From the NCBI GenBank assembly GCA_025058345.1, contig JANXEN010000002.1, forward strand, positions 159,679-223,678: a DNA stretch of 64,000 nt, given 5' to 3'. The notes under the pieces were generated by a model. That model ran no database searches and was not told the origin of the DNA. It saw nothing but the letters and a program-made list of their open reading frames with translations. Source of the stretch: Sulfolobales archaeon. Lineage in GTDB: Archaea > Thermoproteota > Thermoprotei_A > Sulfolobales > NBVN01. The stretch's first letter is position 1. Every line of letters begins with the position of its first letter. A program made the translations under genes and the position numbers. Below, piece by piece: positions 51,927 to 59,934 of this stretch.

Positions 51927-53676
51927 GGTTAGGGATTTAATCCTTAAACTAGCTCTTAAGAACGCCGTAGATCATGATGGTAAAGCCTCAGTGAAGCCTG
52001 TATTAGGTAAGGTGCTAGGGACTATGCCCGACTTGAGGAAAGTTGTTAAGGAATTAGAGGATTTAGTTTCTGAGATAGTTGCTGAAGTTAATCGTATGAG
52101 TCATGAAGATCAGATTAGGTTGTTGAGGGAGTATTTCCCAGACACCTTAGTTGAGAGGAAGGAGGCTCAGCTGAAGGTTTTACCTCCTTTACCGAATGTT
52201 GGGAAATATAAAGAGGTTAGGACTAGATTCGCACCTAATCCGGACTTCCTTATACATTTAGGTAATGCTAGGCCGGCCATCCTTAGCTACGAATATGCTA
52301 AGGAGTATAAAGGGAAGTTCATTTTAAGGTTTGAGGATACGGACCCTAAGACTAAGCAGCCGCTACCTGAGGCGTACTCAGCAATTAGGGAAGACCTTAA
52401 TTGGTTGGGAGTTAAGTGGGATGAGGAATACATACAATCTTTGAGGATGGGGGTTTACTATTCGGTGGCAAGGGAATTAATAAGTGTTGGAGGTGCTTAC
52501 GTAGACTTATGTAGAAGGGAGGAATTCATCAAATATAAGATTGGTATGAAGCCATGTCCACATAGAGATGCATCGATGGAGACAAACTTAGATCTCTGGG
52601 ATAAGATGGTCTCTAATTACTTCGGCGAAGGTGATGCGGTATTAAGGGTTAAGACAGATCTGCTTAACCCAGATCCATCGTTGAGGGATTGGGTTGCATT
52701 CAGAGTAATAAATACGGATAAGAACCCGCATCCAGTCGTTGGGTCTAAGTATTGGGTGTGGCCTACATATAACTTCGCTGCAGGTGTTGATGACCATTTA
52801 ATGTCAGTTACGCATATATTAAGAGGGAAGGAACACACCGTTAATACGCTTAAGCAGAAGTACCTATATCAACATCTCAATTGGGAGTATCCTGAAGTCA
52901 TTAATTTAGGTCGACTAAAGCTGGAGGGCTTCATCTTAAGTAAATCTAAGATTAAGGAGTTGCTAGCTAAGCATCCAGAGAGGTTTAAATCCATGGATGA
53001 CATAAGGTTTGGAACCATAGCATCCTTAAGGAATAGGGGGATACTCGCAGAAACTATTAGGAAGGTTATCCTGGAGGTCGGAGTTAAGTCTTCAGACGCT
53101 GCAATTAGTTGGGAGAACGTAGCGGCTATAAATAGGAAGTTAGTAGACTCAACAGCAAAGAGGTTAATGTTCGTTAGCCACCCACCTAAAAAGGTGTTGA
53201 TCTCTTCAGTACCTCAGGGCGTTGGTGAAGTTTCAATTCCTTTACACCCGACCAATAAGGAACTCGGTACTAGGAAAATAAGAACTAAGTTAGTGGAAGG
53301 CAAGCTGGAGGTATATATAGATAGTCATGACTTAGATAAGTTTAAGGACTTAGGTTATGTTAGGTTAATGGAGTTCATGAATATTAGGTATGTGGGTGAG
53401 GGTTCAGAAGGTGTTTTGGCTGAGTTCGTGAGTACGGACTTAAGTGATGCTAAGCGGTTTAAAGCCCCTATAATTCAGTGGATACCTAACGACGATTTTG
53501 TGAGGGTAATTATTTACAGGCCAGATAACTTAAACCTCCTCAGAATTAGGGGTTATGGTGAGAGTTATATGAAGATGTTGAGGGTTGGTGAGGTAGTTCA
53601 GTTAGTTAGGTATGGGTTTGTTAAGGTTAAGGGATTTGAAGGGAATGTTATGGAAGCTACTTACATACATGATTAA
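51904..53676 (+). CDS. gltX: Glutamyl-tRNA synthetase (archaeal GluRS)
   Basis: Charges tRNA-Glu and, in archaea without GlnRS, also tRNA-Gln. 590 residues from ATG 51904, preceded by GGTG. The class I signatures are HLGN in RFAPNPDFLIHLGNARPAI (about 112-130) and FILSKSKIKELL in place of KMSKS. The C-terminal beta-barrel anticodon domain is of the archaeal/eukaryotic type. It ends the long rightward gene run. Confidence 0.95.
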   Translation: MSEKFGSEVRDLILKLALKNAVDHDGKASVKPVLGKVLGTMPDLRKVVKELEDLVSEIVAEVNRMSHEDQIRLLREYFPDTLVERKEAQLKVLPPLPNVGKYKEVRTRFAPNPDFLIHLGNARPAILSYEYAKEYKGKFILRFEDTDPKTKQPLPEAYSAIREDLNWLGVKWDEEYIQSLRMGVYYSVARELISVGGAYVDLCRREEFIKYKIGMKPCPHRDASMETNLDLWDKMVSNYFGEGDAVLRVKTDLLNPDPSLRDWVAFRVINTDKNPHPVVGSKYWVWPTYNFAAGVDDHLMSVTHILRGKEHTVNTLKQKYLYQHLNWEYPEVINLGRLKLEGFILSKSKIKELLAKHPERFKSMDDIRFGTIASLRNRGILAETIRKVILEVGVKSSDAAISWENVAAINRKLVDSTAKRLMFVSHPPKKVLISSVPQGVGEVSIPLHPTNKELGTRKIRTKLVEGKLEVYIDSHDLDKFKDLGYVRLMEFMNIRYVGEGSEGVLAEFVSTDLSDAKRFKAPIIQWIPNDDFVRVIIYRPDNLNLLRIRGYGESYMKMLRVGEVVQLVRYGFVKVKGFEGNVMEATYIHD

Positions 53677-53719
53677 CCTCAAGTATTTGGAATTTATTTC
53701 GTCCGAAAGTATTTTTTAC

Positions 53720-53992
53720 CTAAACTATTGAAATGAAGTCGCTTTTCAATTCTACTCTAAAATCTGCTTCATCTATGTAGTAACTTAGGTCATTTAACGT
53801 ATGGATTTCCTTCCTTAGCAATTTACCGTCGACTATATCTTCAATAATTATTGAAGGTAATGCGATGTCGTCGGTTTCTGGGATATGGATGAGTTCTACA
53901 TTTCTGAGGTTTACGTTGTTGAGCCTTAATTTTCTAATTAATTCGTAGCTCTTGCTGTTGTATCCGAGGAAAAGCACTACCTTTCTCGCCAT
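53720..53992 (-). CDS. Small uncharacterised protein
   Basis: A 90-residue frame read toward gltX. It begins ARKVVLFLGYNSKSYELIRK, which looks like the first beta-alpha unit of a thioredoxin-like or Rossmann-like fold, but there is no CxxC. ATG 53992 is used; TTG 54004 is possible. Upstream AAGTAGTATAAG may be its TATA box. Function unknown. Confidence 0.6.
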   Translation of the reverse strand: MARKVVLFLGYNSKSYELIRKLRLNNVNLRNVELIHIPETDDIALPSIIIEDIVDGKLLRKEIHTLNDLSYYIDEADFRVELKSDFISIV

Positions 53993-54134
53993 TCTTGTAA
54001 CCAACTTGCTAGTACTTCTTATACTACTTAAAAGAGTGATGACTCATTAAGGTTAGTTAGAGTTTTAAGGGATTTTAATATTTTAGTGTAGTTGGTGGAG
54101 TGTATTTAGCGAGTATAGTGTAGATAGAAATCAG

Positions 54135-55202
54135 TTGAGGCAGATAATTAAGGAATTGAAGGGATGGAAATCACATGCAACTACGTTACTATCCTTATAC
54201 GTACCTGCAGGTAGACCTGTAAGCGACGTGATCACCATGTTGAGGCAGGAGTTAGCGATTACCGATAACATTAAACTTAAGAGGACTAAGGATAAGGTCC
54301 AGAGAGCTTTAACTGCAGCTATTGATAGGTTGAGTAACGTATCTAAAATCCCTCCAAATGGTTTAGTCCTCTTCTCAGGTGAGAACGATGATACTGAGGA
54401 ATTCGTATGTTTGATGTTTTCACCTCCGGAGCCGGTTACCGTCTATTTCTATAGAACTGATAAGAACTTCCACGTTGAGTTCCTTGAAGGCATGGTTGAG
54501 GAGACGGACGTGTATGGCTTAATTATCATCGAGCGTGATGAGGCAACTATAGGTCTGTTGAAAGGTACTTCGCTGGTCGTTCTGGAGGAGGTTGAGGGTT
54601 ACGTCCCCGGGAAGCATGGAAAGGGAGGTCAATCTCAAAGACGTTACGACAGGATTATTGAGGAATTAGTTGAGGATTTCTATAAAAGGGTCGGTGAGGT
54701 AGTGAATAAGAATTTCCTACCATATATGGAGGTTGGTAAGCTTAGAGGTATTTTAGTCGGAGGTCCTGGATACGCGAAAAACGATTTCTTAAAGGGTGAT
54801 TACATAGACTATAGGTTGAGGGAGAAGGTTATTAACTTCTTAGTTGATGTTAGTTCCCAAGGGGAGCCAGGCCTTAAGGAACTCGTCATGAGGGCGTCGG
54901 AGGCTATTAAAGGTCATAAATACGTTGAGGCAGTAAACGCTATAGAAGAGTTTAAGTATCACCTAGCTAAGGACGACGGGCTTGCCTTCTACGGCGTCAA
55001 CGAAGTTATAAATGCTTTAAACTCAGGTATGGTTAAGACTTTAATAGTTATTGAGAACAGTCCTAATATAGAGGTTTTACTCGACCTTGCTAAGAAGTCT
55101 GGGGCTGAAGTGTACGTCATTCCTGAGTCAATTCCTGAGTATATGTGGATTGAGAAAACTTTTAACGGAGTGGTAGCGATTTTAAGGTACAAGACGTTTT
55201 AG
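54135..55202 (+). CDS. prf1: Peptide chain release factor aRF1
   Basis: Recognises all stop codons and triggers peptide release. The 355-residue protein has GGQ in HGKGGQSQRRYDRII (about 157-172), the catalytic loop, and the NIKS-equivalent NIKLKRTKDKVQ at about 45-56, where Leu stands for the usual Ser. The C-terminal domain carries FYGVNEVINALNSGMVKTLI. Residues read upstream in frame (SEYSVDRNQ, from about 54111) look like natural aRF1 N-terminus, but no ATG, GTG or TTG exists there, so TTG 54135 is the first canonical start. Confidence 0.93.
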   Translation: MRQIIKELKGWKSHATTLLSLYVPAGRPVSDVITMLRQELAITDNIKLKRTKDKVQRALTAAIDRLSNVSKIPPNGLVLFSGENDDTEEFVCLMFSPPEPVTVYFYRTDKNFHVEFLEGMVEETDVYGLIIIERDEATIGLLKGTSLVVLEEVEGYVPGKHGKGGQSQRRYDRIIEELVEDFYKRVGEVVNKNFLPYMEVGKLRGILVGGPGYAKNDFLKGDYIDYRLREKVINFLVDVSSQGEPGLKELVMRASEAIKGHKYVEAVNAIEEFKYHLAKDDGLAFYGVNEVINALNSGMVKTLIVIENSPNIEVLLDLAKKSGAEVYVIPESIPEYMWIEKTFNGVVAILRYKTF

Positions 55203-55217
55203 TATTGTGGGAAGTTA

Positions 55218-57047
55218 ATGAGTGGCGATAAGAGGTTACGGCAACCTATAGTGGTTGTCTTAGGACATGTAGATCATGGGAAGACATCACTGTTAGATAG
55301 GATTAGGGGCACTACTGTAATAAAGAAGGAGCCTGGTGAGATGACCCAACATATCGGCGCTAGTTTAGTTCCCTCATCAGTTATTAACGAGTTAACTAAA
55401 CCTTTAAGGTCGGTATTCAACATACAACTTAAGATCCCCGGATTACTCTTCATAGATACTCCAGGACATGAAGCATTCAGCAACTTAAGGAGGAGGGGTG
55501 GAACAATAGCTGACTTCTCAATACTTGTCGTAGATGTTAATGAAGGACCTAAGAGGCAGACGATGGAATGTATCGAGATTCTAAGAAGTCGGAAAGTCCC
55601 TTTCATAGTGGCGGCCAATAAAATAGATAAGATTCCTGGCTGGAGACCTAATGCGAATGAGCCATTCTTACTTACAGTTAAGAAACAATCAACTCAAGTT
55701 ATTGAGGAGTTGGATAGGAGGATATATAGGTTGGTAGGTGAGTTAAGTGGCTGTGGATTTAACGCGGATAGGTTTGACAGAATTAAGGACTTCACTAAAA
55801 CTCTAGCCATAGTTCCCGTATCAGCTAAGACCGGTGAAGGTATTCCTGAACTACTGGCTGTACTCGCAGGTCTAGCTCAGAGGTATTTAACGCAGCAGCT
55901 AATGTTTACCGAAGGTCCTGCAAGTGGTGTTGTACTCGAAGTTAAGGAGATTTCAGGGTTAGGGACCTGCATAGACGTCATAGTCTATAACGGTATTTTG
56001 AGGAGAGGTGATGAAGTAGTCGTAGGCGGGTTAAACAAACCTATAGTAACTAAGGTCAGAGCATTGTTGATGCCTAAGCCGTTAGATGAGATGAGGGCTC
56101 CTGAAGGTTCCTTCATATCAGTTGATGATGTTGTAGCTGCTAGTGGGGTGAGGATTAGCGCCCCTGGGTTAGATGACGCCATAGCTGGTGCTCCGGTGTA
56201 TGTAGTGCCTGAAGGTGCTTTGGTGGATGATTACGTTAAGAAGGTTTCTGAGGAGGTTGCTCAGGTGAGGGTTAGGAAGGAGGTTGATGGCGTTGTAGTT
56301 AAGGCTGATGCTTTAGGTACTTTAGAAGCTATTATGAATTCCCTTGAAATTAGGGGAGTCCCAATAAGGATCGCTGATGTTGGTCCGTTAACTAAGAGGG
56401 AAGTAGTTGAGGCATCGGTAGTTGCTAAGAAGAATAAGTATTTAGGTGTTATCCTCCTGTTCAACGTTAAGGCATTGCCGGATGCTGAGGAATTAGCGAT
56501 TAAAGAGGGAATTAAGATCTTAAGCGATAATCTCATATATAAGTTGATGGAGTCCTACGATAATTGGATCAGTGAGTTAAGGAATGAAGAGAGGAGGCGT
56601 GAGATGCTTAAAATAGTTTTTCCATGTAAGTTTAAGGTACTTCCCGGATGCGTTTTTAGGAGAAGTGATCCAGCAATCGTTGGTGTTGAGATATTGGAGG
56701 GGGTTCTAAGACCTGGTTACCCCATCATCAGATACGATGGTAGGGAGTTGGGGACAGTTATGCAGATTCAGGATAAAGGTAAGAACGTCAACGAAGTGAG
56801 GAAGGGTGCTACGGTTGCTGTTTCAATTAAGGGGAACGTGATGGTTGGTAGACACTTTGACGAGAATGATCTCATCTACACTAATCCGGATGAGGATGAT
56901 TTAAAGGTTATAATAACCAAGTATCCTGAAACCATAGACGATAACGTTGTGGAACTCATTAAGGAGTTAATTAAGATTAAGCAGAGGAGTAACCCAACTT
57001 ACGGATTATCAATCCTACAGATGATTAAGAACTTATCAGTGAAGTAG
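55218..57047 (+). CDS. infB: Translation initiation factor aIF5B
   Basis: GTPase that promotes subunit joining. 609 residues with G1 GHVDHGKTS (about 16-24), G3 IDTPGHEAF and G4 AANKID, followed by the beta barrels and C-terminal domain that bind initiator tRNA (FPCKFKVLPGCVFRRSDPAI near 476). No intein, unlike some archaeal copies. ATG sixteen bases after aRF1. Confidence 0.96.
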   Translation: MSGDKRLRQPIVVVLGHVDHGKTSLLDRIRGTTVIKKEPGEMTQHIGASLVPSSVINELTKPLRSVFNIQLKIPGLLFIDTPGHEAFSNLRRRGGTIADFSILVVDVNEGPKRQTMECIEILRSRKVPFIVAANKIDKIPGWRPNANEPFLLTVKKQSTQVIEELDRRIYRLVGELSGCGFNADRFDRIKDFTKTLAIVPVSAKTGEGIPELLAVLAGLAQRYLTQQLMFTEGPASGVVLEVKEISGLGTCIDVIVYNGILRRGDEVVVGGLNKPIVTKVRALLMPKPLDEMRAPEGSFISVDDVVAASGVRISAPGLDDAIAGAPVYVVPEGALVDDYVKKVSEEVAQVRVRKEVDGVVVKADALGTLEAIMNSLEIRGVPIRIADVGPLTKREVVEASVVAKKNKYLGVILLFNVKALPDAEELAIKEGIKILSDNLIYKLMESYDNWISELRNEERRREMLKIVFPCKFKVLPGCVFRRSDPAIVGVEILEGVLRPGYPIIRYDGRELGTVMQIQDKGKNVNEVRKGATVAVSIKGNVMVGRHFDENDLIYTNPDEDDLKVIITKYPETIDDNVVELIKELIKIKQRSNPTYGLSILQMIKNLSVK

Positions 57048-57059
57048 TTCCTACCTCAA

Positions 57060-57320
57060 CTACCTACGAGCTATTAATTTCCTGGCCTCCCTCTCAGTTT
57101 CTCTTAGAATTATTATATCTCCAACTCTGACAGGTCCTTTAACGTTTCTCGTAATTATTCTGCCTTTATCTCTTCCCTCCAAAACCCTCACACGTACCTG
57201 AGTTATCTCGCCGGTAACACCTGTACGTCCGATGATCTGTATCACCTCTGCAGGGAATCCGAACTCCTCAATCACGTTAACCTCTGGTTGATTGATGACT
57301 ATCTTAGTCTCCTCACTCAT
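57060..57320 (-). CDS. rps28e: Ribosomal protein eS28
   Basis: Small-subunit protein. 86 residues from ATG 57320 with [39 protein letters not shown] and the terminal [15 protein letters not shown]. In-frame ATG 57338 would add six residues but lies close to the expected transcript start. A TATA box (TTATAAGA, 57353-57360) lies upstream, separating it from eL24 as its own transcript. Confidence 0.94.
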   Translation of the reverse strand: MSEETKIVINQPEVNVIEEFGFPAEVIQIIGRTGVTGEITQVRVRVLEGRDKGRIITRNVKGPVRVGDIIILRETEREARKLIARR

Positions 57321-57435
57321 GGGTGTACACTCTACCATTTAATTGTGTTGGGTCTTATAAGCTCTTCTGAAGTACTCTTTTACCTTACTGAGAATTACTA
57401 AAGATTAGTTATGCCTAAACACTACTTCAGATCAT

Positions 57436-57615
57436 TTACTTCGGCGAATACTTTAATGTCCACGGCAATTTCCTAGGCTCTCTACCAAGTCTAAAATTCT
57501 TTAAGCATTTACTTGAGCAGAACCACATTATGTTTCCATCATTCCTCACGTACATTAATCCGCTTCCGGCCTCTACATCATTACCGCAAAATGAACACTT
57601 AACCATCCTCGGCAT
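57436..57615 (-). CDS. rpl24e: Ribosomal protein eL24
   Basis: A 59-residue protein, shorter than the usual listing threshold. It begins PRMVKCSFCGNDVEAGSGLM and contains WFCSSKCLKNFRLGREPRK, giving the CxxC...CxxxC zinc ribbon of eL24. GGTG lies five bases before the ATG at 57615. It sits between eS28 and NDK, the conserved archaeal L7Ae-S28e-L24e-NDK neighbourhood, although here NDK is on the opposite strand. Confidence 0.93.
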   Translation of the reverse strand: MPRMVKCSFCGNDVEAGSGLMYVRNDGNIMWFCSSKCLKNFRLGREPRKLPWTLKYSPK

Positions 57616-57746
57616 CTTAACACCTAATACATTAGGTAATAACTAGGATATAAAAGCTATTAGGACGTATTGGCTTACGTTTTAATAGCTTAGTAAGTAA
57701 TTAAGTTTATATTAATAGGTTCGTTATGAGTGTTGATGGTAGTTAG

Positions 57747-58175
57747 GTGTCTAATTTGGTTGAAAGAACTTTAGTTATAGTTAAACCTGATGGCGTCCGC
57801 AGAGGGTTGATTGGGGAGGTCATTTCAAGGTTTGAGAGGAAGGGATTTAAAATTAAGGCACTTAAAATGATTAAGCTCTCTAAAGATTTGGCTATGAAGC
57901 TATACGATATCCATGTTGGTAAGCCGTTTTTCAACGACTTAATTGACTATATGACATCATCTCCTGTAGTTGCTATAGTTCTTGAAGGTAATGATGCTGT
58001 TAACGTCGTTAGGCTGATGATCGGTCAGACTGACGGCCGTAGAGCACAGCCTGGGACTATTAGAGGAGATTACTCATTATCAATTGGTGAGAACGTCGTA
58101 CACGCAGCAGATAGTTCTGAGAGAGCCGATTACGAAATAAGCGTCATATTTGACAGTAGTGAGATTGTTGATTAA
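57747..58175 (+). CDS. ndk: Nucleoside diphosphate kinase
   Basis: Transfers the terminal phosphate between nucleoside tri- and diphosphates. 142 residues with [20 protein letters not shown] near the N-terminus, [15 protein letters not shown], and the phosphate-accepting His119 in [12 protein letters not shown] start. A TATA-like TTTATATTAAT lies at 57705-57715. Confidence 0.96.
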   Translation: MSNLVERTLVIVKPDGVRRGLIGEVISRFERKGFKIKALKMIKLSKDLAMKLYDIHVGKPFFNDLIDYMTSSPVVAIVLEGNDAVNVVRLMIGQTDGRRAQPGTIRGDYSLSIGENVVHAADSSERADYEISVIFDSSEIVD

Positions 58176-58228
58176 GTAGTGATTCTGAAAAAATAGTCCA
58201 TATGGAGGTTTATAATTTAACGTTGGGA

Positions 58229-58618
58229 TTATTTTTTGGCGGTCTTAGATTTCAATTCCTGGAAGGTTTTAGATAGCTCTTCTATTGAGTCCTTAGCTCC
58301 ACCAGCCTCAATTACTGCGACGCTGGCAGCACCCACCTCTATACCAACACTTTCCCCTAACCTCTTCTTACTGGGTACGTATAGGTAGGGGACTTTCTTC
58401 TCATCGCATAGTAACGGTAGATGCATTACTACTTCGGGAGGATCTACGTCTTCAGCTATCAACACCAACTTAGCTATACCTCTCTCGACAGCTTTAGTTG
58501 TTTCGTTAGTTCCTTTCTTTACCTTCCCTCCAGACTCTTTAACCTTCTTCAGCGCTTCGTACGCCTTCTCAGCCACTTCTGGAGGTACTTCAAACCTTAC
58601 GTAGGAAGGTTTACTCAT
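58229..58618 (-). CDS. rpl7ae: Ribosomal protein L7Ae (eL8), kink-turn binding protein
   Basis: Binds kink-turns in 23S rRNA, box C/D and H/ACA guide RNAs and RNase P. 129 residues from ATG 58618, which follows GGTG by eight bases. [20 protein letters not shown] (about 35-54), [20 protein letters not shown] and [12 protein letters not shown] are the conserved RNA-binding surface. In H/ACA particles it would be the partner of Cbf5 encoded earlier in the window. Confidence 0.96.
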   Translation of the reverse strand: MSKPSYVRFEVPPEVAEKAYEALKKVKESGGKVKKGTNETTKAVERGIAKLVLIAEDVDPPEVVMHLPLLCDEKKVPYLYVPSKKRLGESVGIEVGAASVAVIEAGGAKDSIEELSKTFQELKSKTAKK

Positions 58619-58770
58619 CCTCATTCACCTGTCGTCATTGGATAGATATGTAGTAGTGCTTAAAAGCTTATTTATAGGTATGGTGTACTTACCTTATAAT
58701 TAATGACCCATATGGGATCATTTAATGAATGATTAAAGCGTCACTCATCCCAAATTACTGATGTCGTATA

Positions 58771-59145
58771 TTACTGCTCAGCCTGCTTCCTATACGGGCA
58801 GTCAGCCCAGTATTGATTGCATAGACGGGCTTCATAGATGTTTAAGTACCTCCTAAGTAAATGGCATGCAGCTAGGTAGTTACCGCTTTCATGGGTGAAT
58901 AGTCTGTAGAACCTGCAGTCAGACTTTTCTGGTTTACTTAAGCCATGTATCATTAGTATTGGTCTACCGTACTCCCTACCTACCTGATCATGCATTAGGT
59001 TAGGACTTATCTGTGAGTTCCTAAAATATCTACATGAGGCGTATTCAGACGGGCTTAAACATCTGCTCGTAAGTGTTACATCGCTTGAAGGCTTATCAAG
59101 CGCTGTAGATGTGCATAGACCGTTCTTGTACCATGGACAGGGCAG
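58771..59145 (-). CDS. Cysteine-rich archaeal protein with probable CTG start
   Basis: Unknown function. A frame of 124 residues carries CPWYKNGLCTS, SRCLSPSEYASCRYF, KSDCRFYRLF, AACHLL and LCNQYWADCPYR; ten cysteines suggest zinc or iron-sulfur binding. The conserved-looking N-terminal third extends well upstream of the first ATG (58995), and the frame is closed by a TAA just before 59160, with no ATG, GTG or TTG in between. GAGGGT (59152-59157) lies six bases before CTG 59145, the best start candidate; ATA 59151 is less likely. TATA-like TTATAAGCT lies upstream. It faces the divergent gene at 59225. Confidence 0.7.
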   Translation of the reverse strand: MPCPWYKNGLCTSTALDKPSSDVTLTSRCLSPSEYASCRYFRNSQISPNLMHDQVGREYGRPILMIHGLSKPEKSDCRFYRLFTHESGNYLAACHLLRRYLNIYEARLCNQYWADCPYRKQAEQ

Positions 59146-59224
59146 TGATATACCCTCGAATGTGTAAGATTAATAAGCTTATAAGTGTTTTAGGAGTTAT
59201 GAATATGAGTACGAGGGTTGAGGC

Positions 59225-59509
59225 ATGAGTCTAGGTGAAGACGAGTTTGAGGAGGGTGCGAGGAAGTTAAAACTTAAGGTGGTTTACGAAGATACTGATG
59301 TCCTCGTTGTTACTGCACCTAACGAGGACGAGTTAATAAAGATACTTTTAGATTTGCTAAAGGATAAACCTATGAGCGTTAAGGAGTTGCACACTATTCT
59401 CTCAGGTTTGGCAAGCGAGGATAAGATACGGAGAGCTCTTATCCGTCTAGTCAACGATGGCGTAGTTTACATGCAAACTGATGGTAGGTTCATAGTTGCA
59501 GGTATTTAA
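59225..59509 (+). CDS. Small winged-helix-like protein
   Basis: 94 residues. The C-terminal half (DKPMSVKELHTILSGLASED, then KIRRALIRLVNDGVVYM and a beta hairpin) has the pattern of a winged helix DNA- or RNA-binding domain. The N-terminus is acidic. GAGG precedes the ATG, and TATA-like CTTATAAG lies about 45 bases upstream. I do not recognise the specific family. Confidence 0.7.
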   Translation: MSLGEDEFEEGARKLKLKVVYEDTDVLVVTAPNEDELIKILLDLLKDKPMSVKELHTILSGLASEDKIRRALIRLVNDGVVYMQTDGRFIVAGI

Positions 59510-59581
59510 ATACCCCTAACTTCGACATACTAAAAATAAACTTATAAGTAATGACGCTATAGAAGACAACAGGTGATGGTA

Positions 59582-59902
59582 ATGTCTATGGTTACTGAGG
59601 ATGAGTTGAAGAAGGCTTTATCAACAGCCATCATCGAGAAGAAAGACCCTAAAAAGCGTTGGTTAGAGAGAATAATCAAGAGCGCTAAGTCATACCATAA
59701 GATATGTCCGTATTATGATAAGAGGTTGGGTAACTGCTTCTTAAGGCAGTTAAATGAGAAGAAAGGTAAGTGTGAGAGGGAGGGTAAATTCGACGGCTGT
59801 CCTGTATTTATGGATTTCCTTGAAAGCAGTTATGATAAAATCGTTAATCAGGGTAGGATACCGCCAATCGATTTTAGGGACCTATCATCAAGTGTTTATT
59901 GA
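59582..59902 (+). CDS. Small Cys-containing archaeal protein
   Basis: 106 residues from ATG 59582, which follows GGTG by six bases (several in-frame starts exist). After a helical N-terminus, four cysteines occur in CPYYDKRLGNCFLRQ, GKCERE and GCPVF (about 46-82), suggesting a metal site. A following gene is argS. No family recognised; the type resembles other small archaeal C4 proteins. Confidence 0.72.
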   Translation: MSMVTEDELKKALSTAIIEKKDPKKRWLERIIKSAKSYHKICPYYDKRLGNCFLRQLNEKKGKCEREGKFDGCPVFMDFLESSYDKIVNQGRIPPIDFRDLSSSVY

Positions 59903-59934
59903 TGCTAATTCTTCACTGATTTTGAGGGTTGGAA

